64,000 bases of DNA from Synchiropus splendidus (GCF_027744825.2 NC_071340.1:5644501-5708500); one strand, 5' to 3'; shown: positions 40,300-53,229, counted from the stretch's first letter. Notes: generated by a model from the sequence alone, not told the origin. Numbers and translations: made by a program.

Positions 40300-41080
40300 C
40301 TTTGTCTTCCATCAAATGAAACAACATAACAAGAGCATTAAGACAGGCGTGCAGTCAGCGAAACAGACATGGATTGAGGGAAAGTGCATATCAACTCTGA
40401 ACAGCCTGAAGGCCAGCAGTAACACCCAGATGGCATATCAAATTGTTAAGGAGCTAACAAGACTTATAAAGCAAGACTGGCAAATGCATGTCGGAAGAAC
40501 GGGAAATTTTGGGCAGGTGGACACAATATTGTTCTGACCGCAACAATCACTCCGCAGTCCTGACATGGACCCAAGTCACGGAGGCAGAAGTGCACTCCTG
40601 AACACACTGAGGTAGCTGTCCAAGCGGTGAAAAAAGGAGAATCATTCGGAGACGATCACAACATCCCAGCAGAGCTCGCCCAAGCAGGGTGTGAGGCAAT
40701 GATCGACACCCTCACATTCCAGTGCAACAAAATCTGGCAGAGTGGTGAATGCCTGACATCAGTCACTCATCATCTCTCTTCCAATGTAAGGCAATCTTTA
40801 ACTGTGCCACAACTACCGCACCATCAGTCTTAACAGCCATTGCAGTAAAGTCCTTCTGAAAATAATACTGAATACGTTCAAACCTCAAGCTGAACTGTGC
40901 AAAAGATGGTGGTGGATTGGGCCACTCCACCATCATTCGAAGCGAAGGAAGTGGACCGTCTTGATGGTGAAAGGTATTACTCAAACGTGGGAGTGTGTCA
41001 GAGATCTGGTGGACAGATACATTCAGGATGGAGCTGAGGGTGTGATCGAGAGCCCGCAACAGAGCATCGTGCACCATTAA
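40300..41080 (+). pseudogene. LINE reverse-transcriptase remnant
   Basis: Broken frames match a common fish LINE. WIEGKCISTLNSLKASS and AYQIVKELT (about 40370-40460) resemble the linker before the reverse transcriptase. IPAELAQAGCEAM (40660-40700) and CNKIWQSGECLTS (about 40720-40760) resemble the start of the RT domain. Stops and frameshifts are frequent, so it is inactive. It differs from the LINE pieces at 1690 and 11490. Confidence 0.7.
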
Positions 41081-41209
41081 AAGAACGTCTCACTCAGGAA
41101 ACGCACAGCTAAAGAACGCACAAGCATGGTGGATGACAAACGTTGTTTGCTCCCGGGCGGTAAAACACTTCCTTTTGGATTCTAAAAAAATGATGGAAGA
41201 GGTTTATTA

Positions 41210-41852
41210 TGATTTCAGGTTTCAAACCCCTTGTCTTGTCTTGTTGTCGGCCCCTCTGGCTCTAGTCAGGCTCACTTTGCACAACATGTATTGCAATATG
41301 ATGGACTCTGTACCTCAAAATATTGTATGGATTTATTATATGGATTTATTATATGTTTTCAGCCAATATATTTGGAGCTGTAAAAAATGACGAATAATTA
41401 GTTTTATTGAAGGTTTGCCTGACTCTTTTGAAGGTGAAACTTTGTTTCCTTCTAATAAAACACATTTAATCGTTCTGGATGATGTGATCTTTCAAGCTCC
41501 TGAGCGTGCCTATGTTGTCAAGTTGTTTATGATTTACAGGCAGCATCGACGCATGAGCGTCACCTTGTTAAGGCAGAATGTATTTCTATGAGGTAAACAC
41601 TCAGTTTAAACCGCAATTATTTTGTGCTCTTCAAGAATCCTCATGATAAATTACAAATCAAAATACTGGCTCATCAGATTCACCCCAACCAAAAATACTT
41701 TTTTTTTTCAAAGTTTTGAGGATACAACCAGCGAGAACCACGGTTATCTAGTCGTGGATCTGACGGCTAAATGTCCAGATCATCTGCGCCTCCGGACAGG
41801 ACTGCTTCCTGCTCAACGTTACACGGTCTACCTTCCCAAAACATTAGCCTAA
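41210..41852 (+). pseudogene. A32/FtsK-like packaging ATPase remnant (Polinton/Maverick-type)
   Basis: Three separate frames look like parts of a DNA-packaging ATPase of the kind carried by Polinton/Maverick elements and related adintoviruses. The first (41214-41290) contains VVGPSGSSQ at the Walker A position, without the catalytic lysine. The second (41442-41590) contains HLIVLDDV, a Walker B-like block, and then a QN-containing sensor-like stretch before a stop. The third (to 41852) contains ESFEDTT-type residues, YLVVDLTAKCPDHLRLRTGL and ends at TAA. A short tandem duplication at about 41327-41356 also disrupts it. The gene is clearly dead. Assignment is from pattern memory, so moderate confidence. 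Confidence 0.6.
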
Positions 41853-41935
41853 GAAAGTCTTTCAGCTGAAAATGTTATTCTATGCATCACCCATGAGGAC
41901 ATTTTGCTCCACAGCTCTCTGGACTTTATCGACGT

Positions 41936-42040
41936 GAGGAGGCGTTGAACCTCTTGAAAGGTAGTATACCTCCAACTGACTCTCAATACAATAAACTGAA
42001 GAAGCATAAAAAAAGAGGACCCAGCAACTCAGCCGGCTAA
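41936..42040 (+). pseudogene. small basic ORF remnant next to the ATPase piece
   Basis: A short plus-strand frame reads ALNLLKGSIPPTDSQYNK followed by a Lys-rich stretch, then breaks. Its position just downstream of the ATPase remnant and its basic character fit another decayed gene of the same element. Function unknown. Confidence 0.35.
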
Positions 42041-42244
42041 AAGAACCGTCTTCATTCATTAGAGAATCTGCTGTGACTGATTTGGATTAGAGGATGAGAG
42101 AGGTGTTACAGGATGCGTACTTAAATTGGTACGAAAAAGTTAAAAAATAAATAAATAAACACTCTCCTGCAAAGATATTTAACCCTAACAAGACAGGAGT
42201 GAGATGAGCAGCATGATGTGACTCTGACTCTGCCACATGAAGAA

Positions 42245-42490
42245 ACGCGAGAGGTCGCATAGGTTTGTGAAAAGTGTTGGCATCGTGTCTTGATAAAAAG
42301 TCTTTCACTTTTTCTCTAAATCGATCCATTCCCCCGTTTCCTCTCGTATGCCTCGGCGAAGTCGCTCCACACCTCCGAAACTCCCAGAGTGAGCAGGATC
42401 ATAATATGCTTTTTTAATGACAAGAGGAAAGGAGACGGATGATGCTTTATATTGACTTATTTCAACACCCTCCAAGTCAGACTCCACCGA
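42245..42490 (-). pseudogene. integrase N-terminal remnant (Polinton/Maverick-type)
   Basis: The minus-strand frame contains YYDPAHSGSFGGVERLRRG and then ETGEWIDLEKK. After a frameshift comes KDFLSRHDANTFHKPMR. This order (YYDP-x-x-x-GSFGG, then 'LHKP-R'-like) is what I know from the start of the retrovirus-like integrase of Polinton/Maverick elements. The catalytic core is absent. It is oriented towards the ATPase remnant, as in a convergent arrangement. A further 118-codon open frame at 42620-42976 (-) lies upstream and is unidentified. Confidence 0.6.
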
Positions 42491-42990
42491 AAGTGGCCAG
42501 AAAGTGCTGTACAGCCAGAATGAAGTTTGGAGTGTTGAGCAGTCTCATCAGATGGCGGAAATTCTGGAGGTAAAAGTACTCCTTGGCCCCTGTCTTGCTG
42601 TCCTCGTCACAGCTGTGATTCACTTTGCCAATGGTGCAGTTGAACTGACAGTAAATCTCAGCAAACTTGGCTCAACAAACAAAATACAATGTTTTTTACT
42701 GTTTTCAGGAGGACGACTGATATCAGAGTTGGACGCGGGTCCCTCGCTGCTGAATTGGGAATAAGGCATCTCTGATTCTGAATGGAGTGGAGATGAAACA
42801 TCAGCCTCAGTGCTCTCAGTTAAAGCAGTGCCCAGGGAAGGTAGGTGGGTGCGAGTCTTCTCCCTCTCATGGCCAAGCTCCCGCACTATGTACAAGTGGA
42901 ATGAAAAATCCGTCTTGGGTGATGTTTTGCAGTCGTGTGCTGTGTACACGTAGTACACGTGCTGCTGTGGTGGCAAAAGCGTGTGAGAAG

Positions 42991-45563
42991 TAGGCGTGGT
43001 CTAAAAGAAAAGGGAGGGGTCATGAAGAGAGAGAGGGAGTGGACTAAAAGAAAAGCGCTTTTTTCACAGACAGAGTATCAATCCACTTCCGGCTGCTGTT
43101 GAACAATGTGTCCACTCTCCCTGCTATTCCCTCCATCTGGCCAATCCACACCACCATCGGGATGCTCAGCAGACAACGGAACACATCGCATTCAGTGTTG
43201 AAGTATTCCAAGGTGAAATATTTTTCAGTGATAGTGGACGGCTTTTTTATTCTACAGGTAGCTTTGTAGAACCAGCGCCCTGATCCAGAGTTCTTATTTC
43301 AAAGGTCAAATTTTATGTTTGATGAAAAGTCCACTGGCTTGATGGCAGGGTCCTAACATAGACACACACAGACTCTTCCCACCATTTCTCTCCACAGTGC
43401 ACACACATACAACCTTTTTTAAATATCAGGTTGATATCAAAATGATATTAAGGGGTTAGGGTTTCAAAAGGGGCCTGGAAACATGTTTCTGTGGAAAAGC
43501 CTGTATAATCCCTATTTTATGTTTGATGAAAAGTGAGTGATATCATATTTTTGACATGCTTGCATTTGGGTACTCTTGCCAAACGCAGCCATTGAGTTGG
43601 ACGAGCTTTTGAGCTTTTGACCGCACACACAGTAGTATGTCTGAGTAAAAGCTATTAAAATGGCAGTTTGTCGTTTGTCTTTCCATATTAATTTAATAAT
43701 TTTATTCATGAAATTTGACTGTTTTGGAAGAATTCCACATTCTTCTGCATCATCATTTCAAACACAGAAATATATTCCTGTGCAGAGAGAAATGGAAACG
43801 GTTTCCGTTCTGTTTTCAACAATGGACAAGAATCTCCTCTTCAGTAAATACCAAAGCAACACATCTGTGTAAAGCAAATTTGTGGCTTTCAGATGTGTTG
43901 TTCAAATGCGTGAGTCACATTCAAGTAAGATATAATAACCAATAGTATTTATACAGTTCCAATCAAATCAAAACAACCTTCCTAAAGTAACTAAAGTACT
44001 AAAGGAACTGCTGTAATGATCACTGTGATGGAACATTAAGCTGCCGTTCAGCCACCTGTTTTCAGATAAGACTTCATTTTAGATCTGAGGACTCTGATGA
44101 TCTGGCACAGCTACTGCACTGACATGAACTGGGTCCCATCCTCCCATGTAAAACACCAGTCTGGTCACGTCAAGTAATTAGCAGGCGTAATCCACTTGAC
44201 TCTGTGTCGTAGGAGACTCAGGACTAAACCACCTTCTGTGCAGACCAACGGAGCCACACGGCGTGGGAGTCTGCATGTTTGAAACCTCACCGTTCAGGAA
44301 CAGAGTTCATCTTTGGCTTCTTCACCCCCCTCTTGCCTGGAATGGCTTATCTGACAGGCATCCTTTGGTCCTGGATCTAACTCTCGCTGACTGGTGGAGA
44401 ATGAGCAAGAGAAATCATGAATGCTCACTAGACCACTACAAACAAGTTGAGGCGACTGGATACTGCAGGTGACTGAGTGAGTAAAAAGTATTTCTACTAC
44501 ATGTTCAGCGACTCGTGGGGATGGAAGAGGAGCCAAAAGCAACGGATGCCAACATACCCTTCAGCAATCCTGCATGGGTGTGGGTTTGATGTGTTGGGAG
44601 CACCTCTGTGCTCTGACGTCAGCTGCCATCTGCACCAGGGAAAATCACTGTTTATTTATTATTTTCCTGTCACTGGGAAATCACATGCTATTTTAATTTT
44701 TAAAATAAAAAGAAAGCAATAAGGAAAGGGAAAAAACATTCTATGATTTCGACATTATGAAAGAATGGACGAATAGGGCTAGTTTTTATTTTTACAAAAT
44801 ACTTTCAGCGTGATGTAATTTTGCACAGGGGTGACAGGCATGCAAAGTTAGTTCCTGGCTTTACTTTTTAATAGATTGGTTAATGTAAGCCTTCGTAGAA
44901 GTCAGATATAAACAGTCTTCTTCAGGAATTAGGCCAGTGACCACGGTCAACAGTCAATCATCAGGTAATGAGATTAACCCGACACGCAGCCCAACAGACT
45001 CAATCTGTCCACCAACACACAGGAAGCAGGGCGCGTAGATGACTTTACAGTTTGTTTTGTTGTGTGTATGTAAGTGTTGTAGGTGAGAGCCGGACCATGC
45101 AGAGTCCAAGACTGATGAAGGGCGAGCCTTAAGACCAAACTGGGTTTGTTCCAATGACTGCATCATAGTTCTTAATATATTTCTAAAAACAACAACTACA
45201 GTTTCTTTTGCAGTAAGATAGAAATGTGTGTCTTTATCTCTAAGAGACGTCGGGTTCTTGGACCCGGTTCTGTATGCTCTGGTCTCTTGACGACAACACT
45301 AGTTTATTATGAGTTTTATTCTGATGCCTCCACCTCTCTCAACAACACCACTCTCAACAACTTCGATACACTCCAATCTGAAATCACTGTTACTTGACTG
45401 TGCAGCCGTCAATTCACTTTTCATTTTACATGCATTAATTATCCTCAACCCAGAATTTGATTTCTTCTGCTTCTATCTATCCCAATCTCTTTGACTGTCC
45501 AAATTGTGGAGAGGAATTTAACATGTTTGTGTCAATGTCAATGTGTTTTGAACAGGAACAGTC
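42991..45563. other. intergenic region upstream of ppef2
   Basis: No gene can be supported. Open frames here are short and unrecognised. The ppef2 promoter and any non-coding first exon should lie at its right end, but I could not place them; an acceptor-like TTTTGAACAG ends a few bases before the ATG exon. Confidence 0.5.
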
Positions 45564-48500
45564 ATGGGATGTGGTGTTTCCAAGTCAAGCCAGTTCCACA
45601 AACAGTCTGGAAAAGGTGATACTTGGCTAGTCAGTTGCAATAGTGGCAAAGCAGTAAACGTTCAGCTGTCTGGTGACTGTGTGACATGAACATGCAACCA
45701 AAAAGGTTATTCTGTATTTAAGCATCCACCCTTCTAGACCATTTAGATTTGTGTCTTTGTTTCATAATAAATGTGCTTTGTTTTTAACACCTCCTGCTGC
45801 TTTCAGCGGTGACAAGTAAGTGTCCTCCTCTGACCTCCGGCCTCTATTGCTCAAACAGCAAAAGAAATATAAATCCTGAACTTTTGAACATTTTGAAGAT
45901 GGACTTTCCGCCCTATTCATAGTCATTGTGCCACTTTCAGCACTGAGAGCAGCCGTCCTGATTCAGAGGTGGTACAGGAAGTATGTTGCCCGCACAGAGA
46001 TGAGGAGGCGATACACATGGCACATCTTTCAGTCCATTGAATACTCTGGTGAACAAGCACAGATCAAGGTGACTATTGAGTCAACTTTGCCTCCTGCTCT
46101 TCACCAACCCTACAGTAACTTCATCTCTTTCCTTTTCTCCTCACCTCAGCTTTACAACTTCCTCGGCTACCTCATGGACAACTTCACTCCATCCAGCAAT
46201 GAGCGTAAGTGTTTTGGGCCACAAGTCTGTTGAGAAAGTCTGATGATCCTCCTCCTCCACGACTCCCCAGGGAACTTGATATCGCACATCTTCAGAGAGA
46301 ATGACATCTGCCGTGACGCAGAGTGGGAGAGATATTTCTGCTACAAGAACATTGAAGTGCCAGACATTTACTCTGGACCACACCTCACCTTTCCGTTGAC
46401 AGTGGAGCAAGCTGCCGGGTTGGTGGAGGCATTCAGAAACAAGAAGGTCGGTGCCTGTTCCAAAAGAATTGTTTGCTTAATTTTGTTCGCGTGATTCTAG
46501 TCACATTTTCAATCCTAAATCGATGCCATTAGCTAACAAGTCTTTTCCTTAGCAGCAGTTACACTCACGTTACGTCCTTCAGCTCCTACTGGAGACGTGG
46601 AAGATGCTGCGGATGTTGCCAAATATCAGTCGTGTTTCCACATGCCAGAGTAAAGAAATCACAATATGTGGTACGTATGAAGATGAATAAACCGCTTAAA
46701 ATATTTTCTTTCATCAGCCAGTCCTTAAGATGACACGTTCATTCAAAGCGTTATGACAATCTAGACAGAACTTTGCTTCAAATAAGAAGAGTAGTTGCTA
46801 CTTCATGTACTGTACTAGTTTTCAACTGCGAAAACATTTCAAGTACGGTCTTATGTATAATTCAGTGCTTATGTCTTCAAGCCGGTCTACCGAAACCTTC
46901 ACAATCCAACATTAGAATTTTCTTCCACATCATTACTGTTGACTTAATTAAAAAGTTTTGTCTTGACTGTTTTTTGTTATTCTTCTTTTTTTCAATATGC
47001 TCATTTCCTTCACAGGTGATTTACATGGTCAACTGGAGGATCTTCTGCTAATTTTCTACAAGGTCAGTGATTATTATTATTATAATTATTCTTGTTATTA
47101 TTATTATCAACTTTAATGTTCATGTCTTAAAAGTAGTAAGAAGTAGAGGGAATAATGAGCAATAGTATAGACACGTATTAATAAATACATTGACGTGACA
47201 TACAAAAATATTGTCGTCAACTTTGCCTCCAAGTTAATTAGAAATAAAGGGTTTTTACATTTAAAAAGATCACTTTGTCAATAACTATAGTTGTGTATCA
47301 GAGATATATATTAAAAATTCCCACATATTTTATTTCATCCGTTTTGTCATTTCTCTGAATCCGTCATAACCTGAATACACTCATTCAATGCAGGTAAAAT
47401 CTATACTGGTTTTGGTATAATGTTTGTACCCAAATATGTGCCTTCTCTGGGGATTACATTTCTCATGAATTCAATTGATGTAATGAATCTTGCTTTTCTT
47501 TAAGATAGAAATTCTGTTTATTTTTGGTCAATTAATCACCAGAATAACCTCATAGGCAATGAATGCTCAAAAACATGTTCAAAGCCTGAACTTGTGAACG
47601 CACGCACTGCAGAACAGCCAACAACAATGGCACACACAAAGACTGCTTCTGGGTGTGTAATAACTGAACAGTGCATCAAGTTACCTGCAACTTGAGTTTC
47701 ATACAGGCTTGTTGTGTTGTTCTACACCTTTTCTTCATTGTGGCGAAAGTCACAGTATCAAATATAAATGTGTAAAAACCCAGGCAGAATGAAAAAGAGC
47801 CTCTAATAGCTGGGGTGGAGACGGGAAGGACGCCCTGTTCTCGTACTTCATTACAATTTCACTGCATAATGTTTGAGCATGAATGCTGCATGGGAACATT
47901 AAGTCAGACAACTGTAGCTGACAATTATGATATGAGTTCTGTAAGGACAGCCGGCCCTTGCTTTCCCAGATACAGGAGTGCTAGAAACCGTCATAGTTTA
48001 GTGGCCTTCATCATGGATGTTCTGGTTATGGCATCACACTGCATATATAGAATTGAAATTAGCAGGTTGTCTACCCCTGCCTACTTTGATTTATACTGCT
48101 TACACATCAAAATAAAAGTAAGGAATGATGGGTAAATTAACATTTGTTTTCCCATCAGGTGTGGCTTAGTTATTCTCAAAGACAACTGAAATCATTGGAT
48201 CATTTACTGCTAATATTCCATCCTTGTGTTTGTAAGAAATGTCATTTTATTTTCTCTTGAAAATATATCTCCAGATCATATCACAAGCACATGTCATGTT
48301 TATAGTTGTTTATCTATTGTTTTGAACCTTAAATATTTTGTGATCCATGCTTGTTTTGTGCCTGCTGACCTGACAGAACGGTATGCCATCTCTGGACAAG
48401 CCGTACGTGTTTAACGGCGACTTTGTGGATCGAGGAAGAGACTCCATTGAGATCCTACTGATTCTATTTTCCTTCATGCTGATCTATCCCCGAGATGTCC

Positions 48501-50125
48501 ACCTTAACCGAGGAAACCATGAGGACCACATCATAAATCTCAGGTGGTGAATGAATTATATTGCCGTTTTATATAGCACATTCTGAAAGGTGCTATATAA
48601 ATAAAATTATTATTATTATTATTATTATGTGACCACACTATCTATCTGAAATAGTTTTACTTGCTCTTTCTTTTACAGATATGGCTTTACTAAAGAAGTC
48701 CTCACCAAATACAAAGTAAGTCCTGTTGAAGGTTGTTTATGTGTATAAAGGGACAGAAGCCACATGTGGTCCTCCACAGATGCACGGCAAGCGCATCATG
48801 AAACTGCTGCAGAAGATATTCAGCTGGTTACCACTGGCAGCTGTGATTGACCAGAAGGTGCTGGTTATCCATGGTGGCATCTCGGACACTACAGACATGA
48901 GCACCCTTGCTAAAGTGGACAGACATCACGTGAGGACAACTCGTGGACAGAAGATTCATCACTTCAAGCGCTCATTTTTTAATCGTTTTATTCCAGTACG
49001 TGTCAGCGCTGAGGCCACCAAAGAGAAAACATCCGACCACAGCCAGGACGTCCATCGACTCAGAAATGGATGATGACCTGGTCAACCACAAGATCTTCCA
49101 ACGACGTGCGTCCCTCGCGTTCCCAAGAACCATTGGCGCCCGGGACAGCTTCATGAACCGCTCGCTGCAGGATTTTTCAGACCGGATCAAAACCAACATG
49201 GACGACGAGCTGCAGATCTGCCGGCAAGCGTATCCCCTTTTCACCGGCACTGTAAACCCCCAGGTGGAGGAGGATGTCCCTTCTACATCTTCAGACTCCA
49301 TCAACAGTGACGCGGACGAGGAGTGGAAGCAGGTACGTGCATGAGATGTGGAACATTTTTAGTGGAACGTTATGATGCGGAACATATGATGACATGACCT
49401 CACGGCTTTGCTCGGTGCAATACAGTCCTCTTTTGTGATCCACGTTCACGCACCATTGTCCCCTGACTTGTGAATGAGACCCTAAGACGGTCTCAGGGTT
49501 TCTCAGACAAATCCAAAAAACACAGTTCAAGCCCAGAGCCAACAGTGTCGCTAACATGGCATTAAGGGTCTGATGCCAGTCTTTTGCCAGATGCCAAAGT
49601 ATTTGACTTGGCAGCTGACTAAAGTATCAAGGTAATCAAGGTTCGCCCTGTTTAACTGCTGCACTTGTCCTGAGGCTGGTGAAGTCCAATAATCCACCAG
49701 GTCAGTAATCTCTGCACCACTGCAATTTTCTTTCCAGCGCCACAGCGTCCACTGCAGCCGTGTATCAGTGTTTCCTTTGCCGCTCGCTGTGAGAGTTGTT
49801 TCTTTTCTGCATAAGCTGTCTTAAGTGTACAAAACCCAACAATACTGAAAAACCATGAGAGATGATCATCCACTGGGCACATTCACGCTCAAGTCGTCAC
49901 CCTGATGTTCTGGTCTCAGATTCTGGACCTGCTGTGGAGCGACCCCATGATGCAGAACGGCTGCATACCCAACGAGCTGAGGGGCGGCGGCTGCTACTGG
50001 GGTCCTGATGTGACTGAGGAGTTCCTGAACAGACATAACCTGCAGCTCATCATCCGCTCGCACGAGTGCAAACAGGAAGGATACGAGTTCTGTCACAACC
50101 GCAAGGTGAGATCTCAGCTACTCTC

Positions 50126-50168
<43 letters not shown>

Positions 50169-53100
50169 ATTTACGTCAATTAAAGACAAATATTTGTTTT
50201 CATTTATACTCATTCATGTTGTTTTCCTTCAGGTCCTCACTCTCTTCTCAGCATCCAATTACTACGATATAGGAAGCAACAGGGGGGCCTATGTCAAGCT
50301 CGGTCCAAACCTTGTGCCTTATGTGGTTCAATACCAGGCCACCAGCCAGACCAGAGAGCTGACTGTCAGACAAAGGTGCAGATTATTCATATCCGTAGTC
50401 GAAATCGTTAACTAAATGATAGTTTGGTGAAACATAAAATGCGATTTTTTGTTCATCACCGATATAAAGCACGTAGGGTAGGTAGGTTATTTATCCACAG
50501 GGTGTCTGCTGCCCCAGTGAACAGCACAGCAGTGAACTTGTCGTATTATATTGAGGAATATGTAGTATATTCCTCAATATAATACTAGTCTAGGGGTGCA
50601 ACAAGTCGTTGAGCGCCACTCAATCAATTCGGCCTGACTGATCAATGTTGTGATCCGTATACATTGGCAGCCATACGTACGATAAGTGAGTTTGAATTAA
50701 GTGAACTCTCTCCAGAAATACTGAAATTATTCAGCATTTATCACGTATTGTGACGACATCTATTGGATCACACCTAACAGACCTTGGCGTGGAGTCAGAT
50801 GCAAAAGATATTTTGTTTTATAGCGCCCTCTGCTGGTAGAAATGATAGCGCAGCTTCTTGATGTATCAATCTGCCTGACTGCTGATCATATTTTCACCCA
50901 CCACAAGCAACTTTGCAACATCACCCTGGCAACAGAGTGACCTGGAATGTTTTTACTGAATTAAATGACATTGGAAACAAGCCAACAAACAAAAATGAAA
51001 ATGCAGTGAATGGGGTTGGGAAAGTTCCCAACAGCCATCATGGTGATGGAGCTCAGACTAGGCTCCTACTGGCCGTTCTTACTTCGCCTTCATTCTCGTC
51101 ATTCCTTCCTCTTGAAGGATCCTTATTACAAACTGCAAAATAGGAGTCAGGATCAGTCCCTGAGCTTCAGATGCTGCTTGAGGGCGAATGGGGTTCCAGG
51201 GTTCAGTCAAATGTCGTATTGAGACACCAAGTCCAGCATGGATCTTTGTACACCATACTCAATGATCACTTTTAACCAGCTGTGTTTGTGACTGTCACCT
51301 CTGACCTCTGCAGCGTCGGTCGCACAGAGCGTTCAGCCCTCAAGGTTCTGAGAGAGCAGCTGTTTTCACACAAGTCGGACCTCATCTGTGCCTTCAAAAA
51401 GTTTGACCTGGACAACACCGGTGAGTCTGGTGACTGTCCCACAGAATCAGGTTTCTGAAACGCAACACACCTTTGGCCGGTGCAAGTACTAGGTGGAGCT
51501 AAACATGAGCTCATTGTGTGACGGGTGTTTCATGAGATCACAGCACAACTTGTTCACAGAACATCCAGTTTCCTTGTTGAATCTATTCACTGTCATTCCC
51601 AACAGTCGTTACATAATTTAGGGTGTGCTCCAAAGCCCTCATGATTTCTGAGCACTTACATCCCTCTGAACTCCTTCCCTCCAGGCCGGCTGTCACTGAA
51701 CGACTGGGCCTGTGCTCTGGAGAGCGTGATGAACCTGGACATCCCCTGGAGGATGCTGCGCTGTCAACTGGTCACCAGCAAGCTCATCAACGGCATGATC
51801 GACTACAACGAGTGGTTCAATGAGCTTGCCGTCAAAGGCCTGCACTCTGACGTAAGAACATCAGCGCGTGATGAAAAATGTCTTACCTCGCCCTGTCTCA
51901 TGGACTTCCTCCACAGCACATCGACCAGGGAATTCTGGAGACGCTGTACCGGCATCGCTCCACTGTGGAAACCATCTTCAGAATCGTCGACACTGACAAC
52001 TCCGGTAACTTCCTCTTACCCCATGATTGAGTCTCTGTGAGTGATGAGTGAAGACCTCCGAGACGTACCGAGGTCAGATTGGAGAAACAATCGCTCCTGT
52101 GCATCAGAGCTGAGAGAGATCAGGTCGCTTCATAAGGCTAAATCTACTCGCCACATGAATAATCACATAAACACTTAGAACTTGTCTGTAGATTCTTCCA
52201 CGTCCACAATATATATGCTCTAACATGACCATCACTGAGCTTGTGCATTCTGTGGGGTTCTCTGGGACGTGCTAGTGCTTTAAACAGACTTTCTACATGG
52301 GAGCACAGTTCATTGCATCACCCTGGAGGTATTTGCACGAACATCTTGGAACTGTTCATTTTTCAATGAGCTTGGACGGTTGTTTTACTCATATAACTGC
52401 ATACTGTGTTTCATAAGGCCATGAGGTTTGCACGGTCCTAGTGCCTTTAAGTTACTATTATAAAACCCACAGCAGGACATTCTCAACCTGCAAAATATTT
52501 ACTTTAGTTTGCACAATCAAGACAAATTTAAATGTTGAATAACACGGCCACATTGTGTGTTTAAAATAATAATAATAAATTGAACTATTGAAAGCTCAAA
52601 ACTATTCAAAACTCTGACAGCCCTGCATTAAATTTAAGTAACAACTGTCTGCCCCATAGTTCTACATGTGGAGTGCTGCGGTGATTTGCCGCGTCAGATT
52701 CCAAAAACCCATTTGCATAGCTCGGTCGTATCTCATGCAGGAACCGATGTGTCCACATTGTCTTCATCTCACATTAGCGATGAAAAGGCCTGTCGGACAA
52801 ATGAACATCAACAGAACGTTCACACCATCGGTGAATCCGACAGATTGCTTAATCGTTAATCCTCTCAGATTGAAGTCCTCCCAGTGGAGATTAACCCACT
52901 GATCTACTCGTTAGTTCACACGTCTTCCCAACTCAGGTTTCATCTCCATGGAGGATTTCCGGCAGACGTGGAAACTTCTGAGCGTCTACCTGAAGATGGA
53001 GTTCACTGACGAAGCCATCTCTGACCTGGCCGTCACCATCGACAGTAACCACGACGGCAGCATTGACATAGATGAGTTCATGGAGGCCTTCCGCCTCACG

Positions 53101-53190
53101 GACAAGAAGAGCCGCCTGGAGCGAGGGCGCAGCATGTTCATGGGGACGGCCACGGACCTCACCAAGCTGGACGAGAACCCCAACATCTGA
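45564..53190 (+). CDS. ppef2: protein phosphatase with EF-hands 2
   Basis: PPEF2 is a Ca2+-linked Ser/Thr phosphatase related to fly RdgC, expressed mainly in photoreceptors. Exons: 45564-45615, 45941-46068, 46150-46204, 46271-46446, 46553-46670, 47016-47062, 48377-48543, 48679-48715, 48780-48929, 48997-49332, 49920-50105, 50233-50375, 51314-51420, 51685-51851, 51917-52004 and 52937-53190. They give 2211 nt, 736 aa plus stop (human 753). MGCGVS offers a Gly2 myristoylation and Cys3 palmitoylation site. An IQ motif ([19 protein letters not shown]) follows. Phosphatase motifs are intact: GDLHG (~177), GDFVDRG (~206), RGNHED (~238), HGG (~291) and RSHE (~468). A Ser/Asp-rich insert in exon 10 separates the catalytic halves. 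Three EF-hand loops end the protein: [24 protein letters not shown] and [16 protein letters not shown]2 over PPEF1 rests on sequence and on the scarb2 neighbour. Confidence 0.92.
48606..48628. repeat. (ATT)n microsatellite
   Basis: About seven ATT units in the 135-bp intron between ppef2 exons 7 and 8. Confidence 0.85.
50129..50164. repeat. (AT)18 microsatellite
   Basis: Uninterrupted AT repeat within the 127-bp intron between ppef2 exons 11 and 12, starting 24 nt after the donor. It makes up over a quarter of the intron. Confidence 0.92.
50543..50585. repeat. perfect 19-bp inverted repeat (hairpin)
   Basis: GTATTATATTGAGGAATAT at 50543-50561 is followed by loop GTAGT and the exact reverse complement at 50567-50585. 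It lies in the intron between ppef2 exons 12 and 13. Confidence 0.9.
50823..50836 (-). promoter_or_regulatory. CTCF-like motif
   Basis: GCGCCCTCTGCTGG reads CCAGCAGAGGGCGC on the minus strand, a full match to the CTCF core consensus. It is in ppef2 intron 12. Confidence 0.5.
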
Positions 53191-53205
53191 GCAGCAGGAG
53201 GCGCC

Positions 53206-53229
53206 GCTGCTGCTGCTGCTGCTGCTGCT
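53206..53229. repeat. (GCT)8 trinucleotide repeat in ppef2 3' UTR
   Basis: Eight GCT units begin 15 nt after the ppef2 stop codon, so they are transcribed but not translated in this frame. Confidence 0.9.
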
